From contig RZWH01000001.1 in NCBI GenBank assembly GCA_004005435.1, positions 868,001 through 932,000 of the forward strand: a stretch of DNA of 64,000 bases, read 5' to 3'. Each line of letters opens with the position of its first letter. Within the stretch, counting starts at the first letter, position 1. Both the position numbers and the translations under genes were made by a program. Below are positions 28,472 to 37,916 of the stretch, one piece after another. Source of the stretch: Rhodobacteraceae bacterium CCMM004 (GTDB taxonomy: Bacteria > Pseudomonadota > Alphaproteobacteria > Rhodobacterales > Rhodobacteraceae). The notes under the pieces were generated by a model. That model saw nothing but the letters and a program-made list of their open reading frames with translations. It had not been told where the DNA came from and did no database searches.

Positions 28472-29163
28472 GGATCTCTCTCCCGCGCCACGAGGATCAT
28501 CGAAAAGTAGGGCGCCGCCGCGGGCGCCTCGGCCAGCGGGCACACCGCCTGGTCCGCCAGCGTCGCGCGCGCCACGAACACCGCCCGGTCGAGGAGGCCC
28601 AGATCGGCGACGACGCCGCGGATCTTCTCCAGGTGCCGGCCGACCTTGAGGATCGCCACGCTCTCGGCCCCGGCGACGCGCTCGCGCAACTCTGTCTCCG
28701 GCAGGGGGCCCGGCAGCACCGTCAGCCGCTGGGCACGCGCGGCGAGCGGCCACCCGGCGGCGGCGGCGCAAGCGGTGAGGCTGGTCACGCCCGGCACCAC
28801 CTCGACCCGGTAGCGGTCCGCGAGGCGGCCGTGCAGGTACATGAACGAGCCGTAGAACAGCGGGTCGCCCTCGCAGAGGCACGCCACGTCGCGGCCCGCG
28901 TCGAGCGCCGTTGCGATCCGCGCCGCGCCGGCGTCGTAGGCGCCCTGGGCCGGGGCGCGGTCGGTGGTCATGGGGATGTCGATGGCGATCTCCTGAGCCC
29001 CCGGCGCGATCACCTCGGCGGCGATGGACCGCGCAAAGCTGTCGGCGCCCGCGAGCGTGGGATAGGCCACCACCGGGCAGGCGGCGATGAGCCGGGCGGC
29101 GCGCAGGGTCATGAGGTCGGGGGCGCCGGGTCCGACGCCGATACCGTAAAGCGTGCCGGTCAT
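28462..29163 (-). CDS. cobI: Precorrin-2 C20-methyltransferase
   Basis: A 233-residue methylase-fold enzyme adding the C-20 methyl group to precorrin-2. It starts MTGTLYGIGVGPGAPDLMTL, carries CLCEGDPLFYGSFMYLHGR and VVPGVTSLTACAAAAGWPL, and has the longer central region typical of CobI/CbiL compared with CobM and CobJ. The start overlaps the stop of cobL by four bases and the end runs ten bases into cbiG-cobJ. Confidence 0.95.
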   Translation of the reverse strand: MTGTLYGIGVGPGAPDLMTLRAARLIAACPVVAYPTLAGADSFARSIAAEVIAPGAQEIAIDIPMTTDRAPAQGAYDAGAARIATALDAGRDVACLCEGDPLFYGSFMYLHGRLADRYRVEVVPGVTSLTACAAAAGWPLAARAQRLTVLPGPLPETELRERVAGAESVAILKVGRHLEKIRGVVADLGLLDRAVFVARATLADQAVCPLAEAPAAAPYFSMILVARERDPWT

Positions 29164-30362
29164 CGCTTGACGAGGCTCCATTGCGTCACCGGCATCGCCG
29201 GGCGCCAGCCGGTCATCCGCCCCACCGGCGCGGCCCGCTCCAGCGACAGGCGGACCAGGTCGCCGCCGTGGCGCTTGTGCAGCGCCAGGATCACCGCCTC
29301 GCTCTCCAGCGTGACGGCGTTGGCGACGAGGCGGCCCAGCGGCTTGAGCGCGTCCCAGGCGGCGGCAAAGACCTCTTCGCTGAGCGCCCCGCCGACAAAG
29401 ATCGCGTCGGGTGGCTCCAGCCCGTCCAGCGCCGCGGGCGCCGCGCCCTCGCGCAGGTCCAGCCGCGGCGTGCCCAGCGCCAGCGCGTTGGCGGCGGCCA
29501 TGGCGCGGCGGTCGGCGCGCGGCTCGATCCCGATGGCGCGGGCATAGCGGGCGCCGCGCATCCACTCCACCGCGACCGAGCCGCATCCCGTCCCGATGTC
29601 CCACAAAAGCGCGCCGCGCATCGGCATCAGCTTGGCCAGGGTCGCGGCCCGCACCTCGCGCTTGGTCATGGTGCCGTCGTGCTGGAACAGCGCGTCGTCG
29701 AGGCCCGGAACCCGCGGCAACAGCGCGGCGTCGGGGGCGGCGATGCAGTCCACGGCCAGGGTGTTGAAGGCGGGCACGATGTGGTCCCAGCCCTCGGCGG
29801 TGCCGTCATAGCGCGCCTCGTCCGGCCCGCCCATGGCCGCGAGCACCGTCATCGGCGACCGCCCGAAGCCGCGGTCGGTCAGGAAGCGGGCGATCTGGGC
29901 CGGGGTCTCGGCGCCGGTGGTCAGGATCAAGAGCCGCGCGTCGGGCTGGATGAAGGCGATCATCTGCTCCACCGGGCGGCCGTGGACGGTCAGCGTCTCG
30001 ACATCGGCGAGGCTCCACCCCATCCGCGCGGCGGCAAGCTGAAAGGCGGAGAGTTGGGGGTGATAGACGATCTCGGACGCGTCGAGGGCGCGGCCGATTC
30101 GGGCGCCGACCGAGAACCACAGGGGATCGCCCGTGGCCAGCACCACGACGCGGCGGCCGCGCAACCCGGTCAGGGTGTCGATCAGCGCGTCGAAGGGGTG
30201 CGGCCAGCTCAGCCGCTCGGCGGTCACGGCGTCCGACAATGCATGATGGCGGTCGCCGCCGACGATGACCTCGGCCGCCTCGACCACGGCGCGGGTCGCG
30301 GGTTGCAGGCCGGCCATTCCGTCCTCGCCGATGCCGACGATGTGGAGCCAGGGGGCGGTCAT
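29160..30362 (-). CDS. cobL: Precorrin-6Y C5,15-methyltransferase (decarboxylating)
   Basis: A 400-residue two-domain enzyme. Residues ~1-205 form the CobE/CbiE-type methylase domain (HIVGIGEDGMAGL, VVLATGDPLWFSVG, HPQLSAFQLAAARMGW). Residues ~225-400 form the CbiT-type methyltransferase with LLWDIGTGCGSVAVEWMRGA and the AIGIEPRADRRAMA strand. Together they methylate C-5 and C-15 and remove the acetate side-chain carboxyl. Its stop overlaps cobI and its start overlaps the DUF5946 gene. Confidence 0.96.
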   Translation of the reverse strand: MTAPWLHIVGIGEDGMAGLQPATRAVVEAAEVIVGGDRHHALSDAVTAERLSWPHPFDALIDTLTGLRGRRVVVLATGDPLWFSVGARIGRALDASEIVYHPQLSAFQLAAARMGWSLADVETLTVHGRPVEQMIAFIQPDARLLILTTGAETPAQIARFLTDRGFGRSPMTVLAAMGGPDEARYDGTAEGWDHIVPAFNTLAVDCIAAPDAALLPRVPGLDDALFQHDGTMTKREVRAATLAKLMPMRGALLWDIGTGCGSVAVEWMRGARYARAIGIEPRADRRAMAAANALALGTPRLDLREGAAPAALDGLEPPDAIFVGGALSEEVFAAAWDALKPLGRLVANAVTLESEAVILALHKRHGGDLVRLSLERAAPVGRMTGWRPAMPVTQWSLVKR

Positions 30363-30853
30363 GGGCCGACCTCCTCGATCAGGGCGCGGACGGCGCCGTG
30401 GTGGGGCGCCCACTGCGCCAGGACGGCGCGGGCGTAGGCGTCGACCGCCGCCGCGTGCGCCGCGGCGCCGGGGGCGTCGTAGACGGCGTCCGGCCGGGCC
30501 TCGGCGCAGGGCGGCGGCGCTTGCACGTGGGGAAAGGGATGGCCCGAGGCGGCGGCCCGACGCAGGAACGCCACGATGGCGGCGTCGGGTGCGTCCCGCT
30601 CGACCTTCAGGACCAGCGCGGCGAGGTGGAGGTAGAACGATTGCCGCGCCCGGCGGTCGTCCGAGATCGAATGCTGGACACTCCAGGCATCGGTCAGGGC
30701 GCGATGGTGGGCCCGGTAGGCGGCATCGGAATAGTCCCGCGCCAGCACCTCGCCATAGCGCGCCCAGCACCCAGGCGACGACGTCATGTAGGCGTGGACC
30801 GGGCCATCGGCCGGGCCGCCGACGTGGCCGCAGGCGGGGCACATGTCGGTCAT
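30359..30853 (-). CDS. DUF5946 family protein in the cob operon
   Basis: A 164-residue protein beginning MTDMCPACGHVGGPADGP; CPACGH is a possible half zinc site. It then reads HAYMTSSPGCWARYGEVLAR and QHSISDDRRARQSFYLHLAAL, the recognisable pattern of DUF5946. No catalytic motif of a corrin enzyme is present. Both ends overlap cob genes by four bases (cobH stop/own start and own stop/cobL start), so it is strictly co-translated with them. Function unknown; position suggests a role in cobalamin synthesis or use, which is inference. Confidence 0.85.
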   Translation of the reverse strand: MTDMCPACGHVGGPADGPVHAYMTSSPGCWARYGEVLARDYSDAAYRAHHRALTDAWSVQHSISDDRRARQSFYLHLAALVLKVERDAPDAAIVAFLRRAAASGHPFPHVQAPPPCAEARPDAVYDAPGAAAHAAAVDAYARAVLAQWAPHHGAVRALIEEVGP

Positions 30854-31491
30854 GGCGCCAGCTCTCCCGCCGCCATCCCGGCCAGCGCGTTCACCGCGGC
30901 CGAGGCCATGGCCGACCCGCCGCGGCGGCCCCTGAGCGCGACGAAGTCGGTCCCGCGGGGGTCGCGCGCCAGCTCGGCCTTGCTCTCGGCCGCGCCGACG
31001 AAGCCCACGGGAAAGCCCAGGATCAGCGCCGGGCGCGGCCATCCCGCGTCGAGCCGTTCGAGCAGGTGGAAGAGTGCCGTGGGGGCGTTGCCGATGGCGA
31101 CCACCGCGCCCTCCAGCCGGTCGCACCAGAGATCCACCGCCGCGGCGGAGCGGGTGGTGCCGAGGTCGGCCGCCATCGCCGGGACGCGCGCGTCGTTCAG
31201 GGTACAGATCACCGGGTTCTGCGCCGGCAGGCGGCGGCGGATGATCCCGGCCGCCACCATCTCGCAATCGCACAGCACCGGCGCGCCCGCGGCCAGCGCC
31301 TGCGCCCCGGCCGCCGCGGCACCGGGGGAATGGGCCAGCCGGTCGGCCACCTCGACCATGCCGCAGGCGTGGATCAGGCGCACCGCCACCGCCTCCATCC
31401 CCGGATCGAAGCGGTCGAGCCGCGCCTCGGCCCGCACCGTGGCGAAGCTCTGGGCGTAGATCGCCGCGGGGTCGCGTTCGTAGGGTCTCAT
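30850..31491 (-). CDS. cobH: Precorrin-8X methylmutase
   Basis: A 213-residue enzyme moving the C-11 methyl group to C-12 to give hydrogenobyrinate. Motifs: RLIHACGMVEVADRLAHSPG with the catalytic His, APVLCDCEMVAAGI, and NAPTALFHLLERLDAGWPRP followed by GFPVGFVGAAESK. Length is normal. Its stop overlaps the DUF5946 start (ATGA), and 79 bases separate it from cbiX, a gap that contains the second repeat element. Confidence 0.96.
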   Translation of the reverse strand: MRPYERDPAAIYAQSFATVRAEARLDRFDPGMEAVAVRLIHACGMVEVADRLAHSPGAAAAGAQALAAGAPVLCDCEMVAAGIIRRRLPAQNPVICTLNDARVPAMAADLGTTRSAAAVDLWCDRLEGAVVAIGNAPTALFHLLERLDAGWPRPALILGFPVGFVGAAESKAELARDPRGTDFVALRGRRGGSAMASAAVNALAGMAAGELAP

Positions 31492-31525
31492 GCCCGGGCC
31501 GGTCGCCCGCTGCGGACGTCGCGCC

Positions 31526-31555
31526 GCCTTCGGCGAGGATATTTGGAAAGGAAAG
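31526..31555 (+). repeat. 30-base inverted element, copy 2, between cbiX and cobH
   Basis: GCCTTCGGCGAGGATATTTG plus GAAAGGAAAG, opposite in orientation to the copy at the 3' end of cbiG-cobJ, with one mismatch. It fills the only non-coding gap inside the upper operon. Confidence 0.8.
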
Positions 31556-31570
31556 GTGTCATGGGCGCGA

Positions 31571-32665
31571 TCATTTGGAGGTCTTGCGCGCGCTTTCCGG
31601 GCCGTGGGGGTGGTCGGCGTGGGGATAGGGGGCGTGGTGGTGGTCGTGGTGATGATGATCGTGGTGATGATGGGCGTGGTCGCCGTGGTGGTGGTGGTCG
31701 TGCGCGTCCTGCGTCTCCAGCCGGCAGAGGCCGGTGCAGAAGTCGTCGCAGAGCGCGCAGTCGGCCACGTTGGAGCCTGGCGCCTGCGCCCCCTGCCCCT
31801 CCACATGGTGGTGGTGGCTTTCCTGCACCGCGCCGACCTCGGCCTCGAAGCCCAGGACCTGGGTGCGGTACTTGCACATGGCGCAGTTGGGCGGCGGCAC
31901 TTCGCCCACGAGTTCCGTCACCCGCTCGGCGAAGGTCGCCAGGACGCCGGGGTGGTCGCCCAGATACCCCGCCTCGACCCACTGCGCCTCGGGGTGGCGC
32001 GCGGCGACCTGGCGGGTGAAGCCGTAGATGCGGTCGATCAGGATGCCGGAGAAGAGGAAGTAGGGGAACACGATGACCCGGGCATAGCCCAGCCGCGCCA
32101 CATGGGTCAGGCAGGGCTCGACCAGGGGGAAGGTGACGCCGGAGAACCCGACCTCGCACCAGCCGAAGCCCAGCCCCTCGTGCAGCATCCGCGCCACCTT
32201 GGCCACGTTGCCGTTGGCGTCGGGGTCCGAAGCGCCGCGGCCGATGACCACAAGGCAGGTGTCGTGGCGCGCGACCGCGCCATGCGCGGCGTTGGCCTGC
32301 GCCTCGGCGGCCTCGATCCGGGCGGCGGCGGCGGCGATCATCTTGGGGTCCACCCCCAGCTCGCGGCCATAGAGCACCTCGACCCCATGCTCGGCGGCAT
32401 AGGTGTTCAGCACGGTGGGGATGTCGTTCTTGGCGTGCATCGCCGCGAACAGCATCCCCGGCACCGCGAGGATGCGGGTGCAGCCGCCGTCGCGCAGGCG
32501 GTCCAGGCCGTCGCGGATGACCGGGTTGGCGAACTCCAGATAGCCGTAGTCGACCTTCCAGTCGGGCGGCAGGAGCGGCGGCAACTGCTGGGCCAGGGTG
32601 GCGAACTCGTCCACCCCCGACTGGCTGCGCGAGCCGTGGCCGCAGATCATGACCCCGGTGGTCAT
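31571..32665 (-). CDS. cbiX: Sirohydrochlorin cobaltochelatase CbiX, long form with Cys/His-rich tail
   Basis: A 364-residue chelatase inserting cobalt into the corrin precursor. Two CbiX repeats are visible: MTTGVMICGHGSRSQSGVDE and, in the second half, CLVVIGRGASDPDANGNVAK. Residues ~255-275 carry a CAMCKYRTQ motif, followed by CALCDDFCTGLC, and the tail after residue ~310 is extremely His-rich (runs of HHHH with D and A). Long CbiX proteins of Bacillus also have a redox-active CxxC/Fe-S and His-rich region. The tail likely stores or delivers cobalt. Its start overlaps the stop of the DUF6732 gene (ATGA). Confidence 0.92.
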   Translation of the reverse strand: MTTGVMICGHGSRSQSGVDEFATLAQQLPPLLPPDWKVDYGYLEFANPVIRDGLDRLRDGGCTRILAVPGMLFAAMHAKNDIPTVLNTYAAEHGVEVLYGRELGVDPKMIAAAAARIEAAEAQANAAHGAVARHDTCLVVIGRGASDPDANGNVAKVARMLHEGLGFGWCEVGFSGVTFPLVEPCLTHVARLGYARVIVFPYFLFSGILIDRIYGFTRQVAARHPEAQWVEAGYLGDHPGVLATFAERVTELVGEVPPPNCAMCKYRTQVLGFEAEVGAVQESHHHHVEGQGAQAPGSNVADCALCDDFCTGLCRLETQDAHDHHHHGDHAHHHHDHHHHDHHHAPYPHADHPHGPESARKTSK

Positions 32666-32865
32666 GGGCGCGGCGCCTTGCGCTCCGCCGCGCCGCGGTC
32701 GCGGCGGCGGATGCGCAGGACCTGCCAGACAGTCACGGCGGCGGCCGCGGCGATGGCGGCGGCGGCGATCCAGTGGGTGTGGCCCGCGCTCTCGGCCACG
32801 TGGCCGGGATGGGCCAGGGCGGCGGCGGGCAGGATCAGGGCGGGGACGGCGATGATGCGGCGCAT
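32662..32865 (-). CDS. DUF6732-like small membrane protein heading the cob operon
   Basis: A 67-residue protein with an N-terminal signal-like helix (MRRIIAVPALILPAAALA), the segment HPGHVAESAGHTHW and a second helix (IAAAAIAAAAAVTVWQVL) followed by a basic tail. The His residues between the helices resemble the metal-binding loop of CbtB/CbtA-type cobalt uptake proteins, without clear homology. It is the first gene of the operon and overlaps cbiX by four bases. A role in cobalt supply is an inference. Confidence 0.75.
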   Translation of the reverse strand: MRRIIAVPALILPAAALAHPGHVAESAGHTHWIAAAAIAAAAAVTVWQVLRIRRRDRGAAERKAPRP

Positions 32866-32904
32866 GGCGGCGGCTCCTCTCGGTCGTGCGGAGGCACCGG
32901 CGGC

Positions 32905-33030
32905 GGATCGGCAGACCCGCGCCCGACGACGCCGCCTCGCGCCCCCCGGTCTGGGTCGGGCATCGGCGGCCACCGGTCCGGCCCCTCCGGGGCTTCGTCG
33001 CGTTCCGTCTACCCCGCCCCCGCGCGGGAG
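32905..33030 (-). promoter_or_regulatory. Candidate cobalamin-responsive leader upstream of the cob operon
   Basis: Between the divergent operons the minus-strand leader is very G/C-rich and contains GCGGGTCTGCCGA (about 32,908-32,920), which resembles the 3' part of the B12 box (GAGCCAGGAGACCTGCCG), and CCCAGACCGGGGGGC (about 32,942-32,956), which recalls the CUGGGAGACCGGGAAGGC element of cobalamin riboswitches. CAGACC and GGTCTG can pair. The match is partial and the 5' core (GGAACGCGAC) is only weakly similar; a riboswitch is plausible but not shown. Confidence 0.35.
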
Positions 33031-33165
33031 GAAAGCGGCAAAGGCGCCGCACGGCACGCCGACCGCGACATGTGCGCGGACGCAGGGCGGGCGTGCCCGC
33101 ACGCGGCTGTGACCCGCGCCGCCGCCGCCCTAGGTGTGCTCCAACGCGACAAGGAGACCGACCCC

Positions 33166-34155
33166 ATGGGCCAACTCATCGACGGCATCTGGCACGACGA
33201 CTGGTACGACACGAGCAAATCCGGCGGCAAGTTCGTCCGCTCCACCGCCAAGTTCCGCAACTGGATCACCGCCGACGGCAGCGCCGGCCCGTCGGGCGAA
33301 AGCGGGTTCGAGGCGGCGCCGGGGCGCTACCACCTTTACGTCTCCTATGCCTGCCCCTGGGCCAACCGCGCGCTGTTCTTCCGCGCGCTCAAGGGGCTGG
33401 AGGACATGATCGACGTCTCGGTGGTGCATCCCGACATGCTGGGCGAGGGGTGGGAGTTCCGCGACGACTTCGACGGCGCGACCGGCGACCGGGTCTACGG
33501 CCTGCCCTATGCGCGCGACCTCTACATCAAGGCCGACCCCAAGGTGTCGGGCCGGGTGACGGTGCCGATCCTCTGGGACCGCCAGCGCGAGACCATCGTG
33601 TCGAACGAATCGGCCGAGATCATCCGCATGTTCAACGCGGCCTTCGACCACCTGACCGGCAACACCGACGACTACTGGCCCGAAGAGCTGCGCGACGAGA
33701 TCGAACCGATCAACGCCCGCATCTACGACACGCTGAACAACGGCGTCTACAAGTCCGGCTTCGCCACGACGCAAGAAGCCTATGACAGCGCCGTGACCGC
33801 GCTCTTCGATACGCTCGACTGGCTGGAGTCGCTGCTGGGCGAGCGCCGATACCTGCTGGGCGACCGCGTGACCGAGGCGGACTGGCGGCTGTTCTCGACG
33901 CTGGTGCGGTTCGACCTGGTCTACCACACGCACTTCAAGTGCAACCGCGCCTTCGTCCGCGAACATCCCAACCTTTGGGGCTATACACGCGAGCTGTACC
34001 AATGGCCGGGGATCGCCGAAACGGTCCACTTCGACCACATCGTGCGGCACTACCATTACAGCCACGACACGGTGAACCCGCACCGGATCATTCCGATCAA
34101 TCCGGTGCTCGACTGGACCGCACCGCACGGGCGCGAAGGGCTCAAGGCGGCGTGA
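33166..34155 (+). CDS. Glutathionyl-hydroquinone reductase (YqjG/Ecm4-like)
   Basis: A 329-residue Xi-class glutathione transferase that reduces glutathionyl-(hydro)quinones. The N-terminal domain has the family start DWYDTSKSGGKFVR and the active-site motif YACPWANRALFFRAL with the catalytic Cys. The C-terminal helical domain includes EADWRLFSTLVRFDLVYHTH and the end region YPINPVLDW-like IPINPVLDWTAPHG. Start at ATG 33166 gives the standard N-terminus MGQLIDGIWHDDW. It diverges from the cob operon and converges with mscS. Confidence 0.95.
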   Translation: MGQLIDGIWHDDWYDTSKSGGKFVRSTAKFRNWITADGSAGPSGESGFEAAPGRYHLYVSYACPWANRALFFRALKGLEDMIDVSVVHPDMLGEGWEFRDDFDGATGDRVYGLPYARDLYIKADPKVSGRVTVPILWDRQRETIVSNESAEIIRMFNAAFDHLTGNTDDYWPEELRDEIEPINARIYDTLNNGVYKSGFATTQEAYDSAVTALFDTLDWLESLLGERRYLLGDRVTEADWRLFSTLVRFDLVYHTHFKCNRAFVREHPNLWGYTRELYQWPGIAETVHFDHIVRHYHYSHDTVNPHRIIPINPVLDWTAPHGREGLKAA

Positions 34156-34163
34156 CGGCGCCC

Positions 34164-34203
34164 GGACCCTGGCCAGGGTCCTGCCGATCTCTGGCCAGAG
34201 ATC
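34164..34203. terminator. Twin palindrome between convergent genes
   Basis: Two adjacent perfect palindromes, GGACCCTGG/CCAGGGTCC (34164-34181) and GATCTCTGG/CCAGAGATC (34186-34203), separated by four bases. They lie between the yqjG stop and the mscS stop and are likely a bidirectional terminator. Both share the CTGGCCAG centre. Confidence 0.7.
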
Positions 34204-34212
34204 GGGTCCGCC

Positions 34213-35070
34213 TCAGGCGGCGTCGCCCTTGGTCATCATGACGGTGCGGGTGGGGAACGGGATCTCCACCCCGGCGGCGTCCAGCGCCTCCTTCACCTTG
34301 CGCTTCATGTCGGCCTGGTAGGCGAAATAGTCCGAGGCATCGCACCAGACCCGGACCAGGAAATCGACGGAGAAGTCGCCGAGGCCGTTCACCTGGATGA
34401 AAGGCTCGGGCTCGGTATGGCTGCGCGGGTCGGACATGATGGTGTTGCGGATCACCTCTTCGGCACGTTTCAGGTCGGCGCCGTAGGCGACACCGAAGGT
34501 CCACTCCGCCCGCCGCTTGGGATAGGCGGAGTAGTTGACGATCGTGTTCCCCCACACCTCGGAGTTGGGGATGATGATCTGCACGTTCCCGATATTGGCC
34601 AGTTCGGTGTAGTTCAGCGTGATGTCCTGCACCGTGCCCATGGACCCGGCGATGTCGACGAAATCGCCCACCTTGATTGGGCGGAAGAAGATCAGCATCA
34701 CCCCGGCGGCGACGTTCGACAGCGTGCCCTGGAGCGCCAGGCCGATGGCGAGGCCCGCGGCGCCGATGACCGCGATGACGCTGGTCGTCTGCACCCCGAA
34801 GGTGTTGAGGATGATCAGGAACGCCAGGCCGAGGATCACGTAGCGGGCGATGTTGCCCAGGAAGTTGAAGAGCGTGACGTCCAGATGCGCGTGCCGCCCG
34901 CCGATGCCGCGGATCCGCCGGCTGACCCAGCCCGCGATGGCGAAGCCCAGGATCAGGATCACTACGGCGGCCACCACGTCGCCCAGCACGGCGGCGAGGA
35001 ACTCGAGAGACAGAAAGTCGGCGACGGTGCGGCCTGCGGCCACCTCGGCGTTCAGAAGGTCCTGGATCAT
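34213..35070 (-). CDS. Small-conductance mechanosensitive channel (MscS family)
   Basis: A 285-residue channel opened by membrane tension, protecting against osmotic downshock. Three N-terminal helices precede the pore region [29 protein letters not shown], which has the Ala/Gly packing of TM3, then the beta domain [16 protein letters not shown] and [19 protein letters not shown]. Length equals that of E. coli MscS. Its start overlaps the stop of the pterin dehydratase gene by four bases. Confidence 0.95.
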   Translation of the reverse strand: MIQDLLNAEVAAGRTVADFLSLEFLAAVLGDVVAAVVILILGFAIAGWVSRRIRGIGGRHAHLDVTLFNFLGNIARYVILGLAFLIILNTFGVQTTSVIAVIGAAGLAIGLALQGTLSNVAAGVMLIFFRPIKVGDFVDIAGSMGTVQDITLNYTELANIGNVQIIIPNSEVWGNTIVNYSAYPKRRAEWTFGVAYGADLKRAEEVIRNTIMSDPRSHTEPEPFIQVNGLGDFSVDFLVRVWCDASDYFAYQADMKRKVKEALDAAGVEIPFPTRTVMMTKGDAA

Positions 35071-35359
35071 CCGGCGAGAGTGTCCATCCGTTTGGCGAGT
35101 TTCACGTCGAGCGGCGACAAACCACCGGCGTCGTGGGTCGTCAAGACCACCTCGACCGTCTTGTAGACGTTCGACCACTCGGGATGATGGTTGAGCTTTT
35201 CGGCATGGAGCGCGGCGCGGGTCATGAAGCCGAAGGCCTCGACGAAGTTGCGGAACTCGTAGGTGCGGGCAATGGCGTCGCGGTCCTCGGCCAGCGTCCA
35301 CCCGGCCTCCAGCAGAGGTGTGAGCTCGGTCTCGCGTTCGGCATCGGTCAGGCGGTCGG

Positions 35360-35363
<4 letters not shown>
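35067..35363 (-). CDS. 4a-hydroxytetrahydrobiopterin dehydratase
   Basis: A 98-residue pterin-4a-carbinolamine dehydratase. The active-site block is complete: [19 protein letters not shown] with two adjacent His, then [17 protein letters not shown]. It recycles oxidised pterin, normally for phenylalanine hydroxylase; no hydroxylase is nearby, so another pterin enzyme or a moonlighting role is possible. Overlaps of four bases with both neighbours place it in an operon with the acyltransferase and mscS. Confidence 0.94.
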
Positions 35364-36565
<1,202 letters not shown>

Positions 36566-36628
36566 CGCCGCGATACTTGGCGCGGTCGCGGCCGGGATCA
36601 AGCGCGACGCCCGCCCCGGGGCGGGGGA

Positions 36629-36674
36629 AAGCGCCTTCGAAGGCGCTTGGCAAGGGAATTCGAATTCCCTTGCC
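36629..36674. terminator. Twin palindrome downstream of the gdpD operon
   Basis: AAGCGCCTTC/GAAGGCGCTT (36629-36648) is followed without a gap by GGCAAGGGAATTC/GAATTCCCTTGCC (36649-36674). Both are perfect. Position is after the glycerophosphodiesterase stop and before the acyltransferase gene on the same strand, so it probably ends the prtD-hlyD-ridA-gdpD transcript. Confidence 0.75.
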
Positions 36675-36685
36675 ACCGCGGGGTG

Positions 36686-37435
36686 TCAGTGTCGCGGCAG
36701 GTAGTCCTCGAAGGTGATGGTGTCTGCGATGCGCCGGGCCTCGGCCTCAGCCTCGGACGAGCGGACGGTCCAGCACAGGATCGCCGCCCCCGCGGCCTTG
36801 AGCTCGGCCACCCGCGGCATGGCGAGGTCGCGCCAGTCGTGGCTGACGAAGGAGGCGCCCACGCGGTCGTAGTCGGGGATCGCGGCGAGGCGCGCGCGGG
36901 TGTCGGCCGAAAGCGGCCACTCGCCTGTTCGAAAGGCGCAGGTCGTGAGGCCGCGCGGCACCTCCGGGAGCAGGACCGCCATCTCCGCCACCGCCTCGGG
37001 GTTGAAGGACATCACCGCCACGGGGCCGTGATAGGGGCCGAGTGCCGTCGCCACTGCGCGCTCCAAGGGGCCCACGTCGCCGCCCATGGCGCCGTCCTGG
37101 TCCTTGATCTCGATCAGCAGGGGCACCCGCCCCGCCACGAGTCCCAGCACTTCGGACAGCCGCGGGATGCCCTCGTCGCCGCCCCTCAGCGGGATCGCCG
37201 CCAGCGCCTCGGCAGTGTGCAAGCGCACAGGGCCCGTCGCCTCGGTCAGGCGGTCGAGGTGGTAGTCGTGGAACACCTTTGCCTGGCCGTCCGCCGACAG
37301 TTGCACGTCGATCTCGATGCCGTAGCCCGCGGCCACCGCCGCCCGGACCGCGGCGCGGCTGTTCTCGGGGCGCCCGGGGCCGTGCAGCGCCCGGTGCGCC
37401 AGAGGCACCTCCAGGAACGCCGCGGGCAGGGTCAT
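36686..37435 (-). CDS. Glycerophosphodiester phosphodiesterase family protein
   Basis: A 249-residue TIM-barrel enzyme hydrolysing glycerophosphodiesters to glycerol-3-phosphate and an alcohol. Metal and catalytic residues are seen in AHRALHGPGRPENS (His and Glu), GIEIDVQLSADGQ (Glu-Asp), VFHDYHLDRLT (His) and LLIEIKDQ (Glu). No signal peptide is present, so it should be cytoplasmic. Its start overlaps the ridA stop by four bases, making it the last gene of the type I secretion operon. Confidence 0.93.
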   Translation of the reverse strand: MTLPAAFLEVPLAHRALHGPGRPENSRAAVRAAVAAGYGIEIDVQLSADGQAKVFHDYHLDRLTEATGPVRLHTAEALAAIPLRGGDEGIPRLSEVLGLVAGRVPLLIEIKDQDGAMGGDVGPLERAVATALGPYHGPVAVMSFNPEAVAEMAVLLPEVPRGLTTCAFRTGEWPLSADTRARLAAIPDYDRVGASFVSHDWRDLAMPRVAELKAAGAAILCWTVRSSEAEAEARRIADTITFEDYLPRH

Positions 37436-37893
37436 GCGATCTCGAAGATCCCCTCGATCTCGACCGCGACGCCCAGGGGGAGGGTCGCGCCCACGGCCGA
37501 GCGCGCATGGCGGCCGGCCTCGCCCAGCGCCTCGACCAGGAAATCGGAGGCGCCGTTCACCACTTTGGGCTGGTCGGTGAACTCCGGCGTGCAGTTGACG
37601 AAGCCGGTGAGCTTGACCACCCGCTTGAGCCGGTCGAGATCCCCGTCGCAGGCCGCACGGACCTGTGCCAGGAGGGACATGGCGCAGAGCCGCGCCGCCG
37701 CCGCCCCTTCGGCCACGTCCATCGTGTCGCCCAGGCGGCCGGTGACGAAGCCGCCGTTCTCCATGCTCACTTGCCCCGAGACGTAAACGGTGCTGCCCAT
37801 CACGACGAAGGGCACGTAGTTGGCGGCGGGCGCCGGGGCGTCGGGGAGGCTCACGCCCAACTCGGCCAGGCGGGCTTCGATTTTTCCGGTCAT
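37432..37893 (-). CDS. RidA family protein
   Basis: A 153-residue member of the YjgF/YER057c/UK114 family. The related motif order is GSTVYVSGQVSMENGG near residue 33, ARLCAMSLLAQVRA, VVKLTGFVNCTPEFTDQPKV and ARSAVGATLPLGVAVEIEG near the C-terminus; the Arg that binds carboxylates is in ARSAVG. It belongs to the longer subgroup of the family, with an N-terminal extension, so imine deamination is only the general expectation. It lies between hlyD and gdpD. Confidence 0.9.
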   Translation of the reverse strand: MTGKIEARLAELGVSLPDAPAPAANYVPFVVMGSTVYVSGQVSMENGGFVTGRLGDTMDVAEGAAAARLCAMSLLAQVRAACDGDLDRLKRVVKLTGFVNCTPEFTDQPKVVNGASDFLVEALGEAGRHARSAVGATLPLGVAVEIEGIFEIA

Positions 37894-37916
37894 CGGGGTC
37901 TTCCTCTGTGACGGCG

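Noticed and set aside
31600-31720. Low-complexity GT-rich satellite-like tract
   Set aside because: Read on the minus strand it codes for the His-rich tail of CbiX, so it is coding sequence.
33166-34155. Cobalamin-related gene at the head of the divergent operon
   Set aside because: The protein is a glutathionyl-hydroquinone reductase with the CPW motif and has no link to corrin synthesis beyond sharing a control region.
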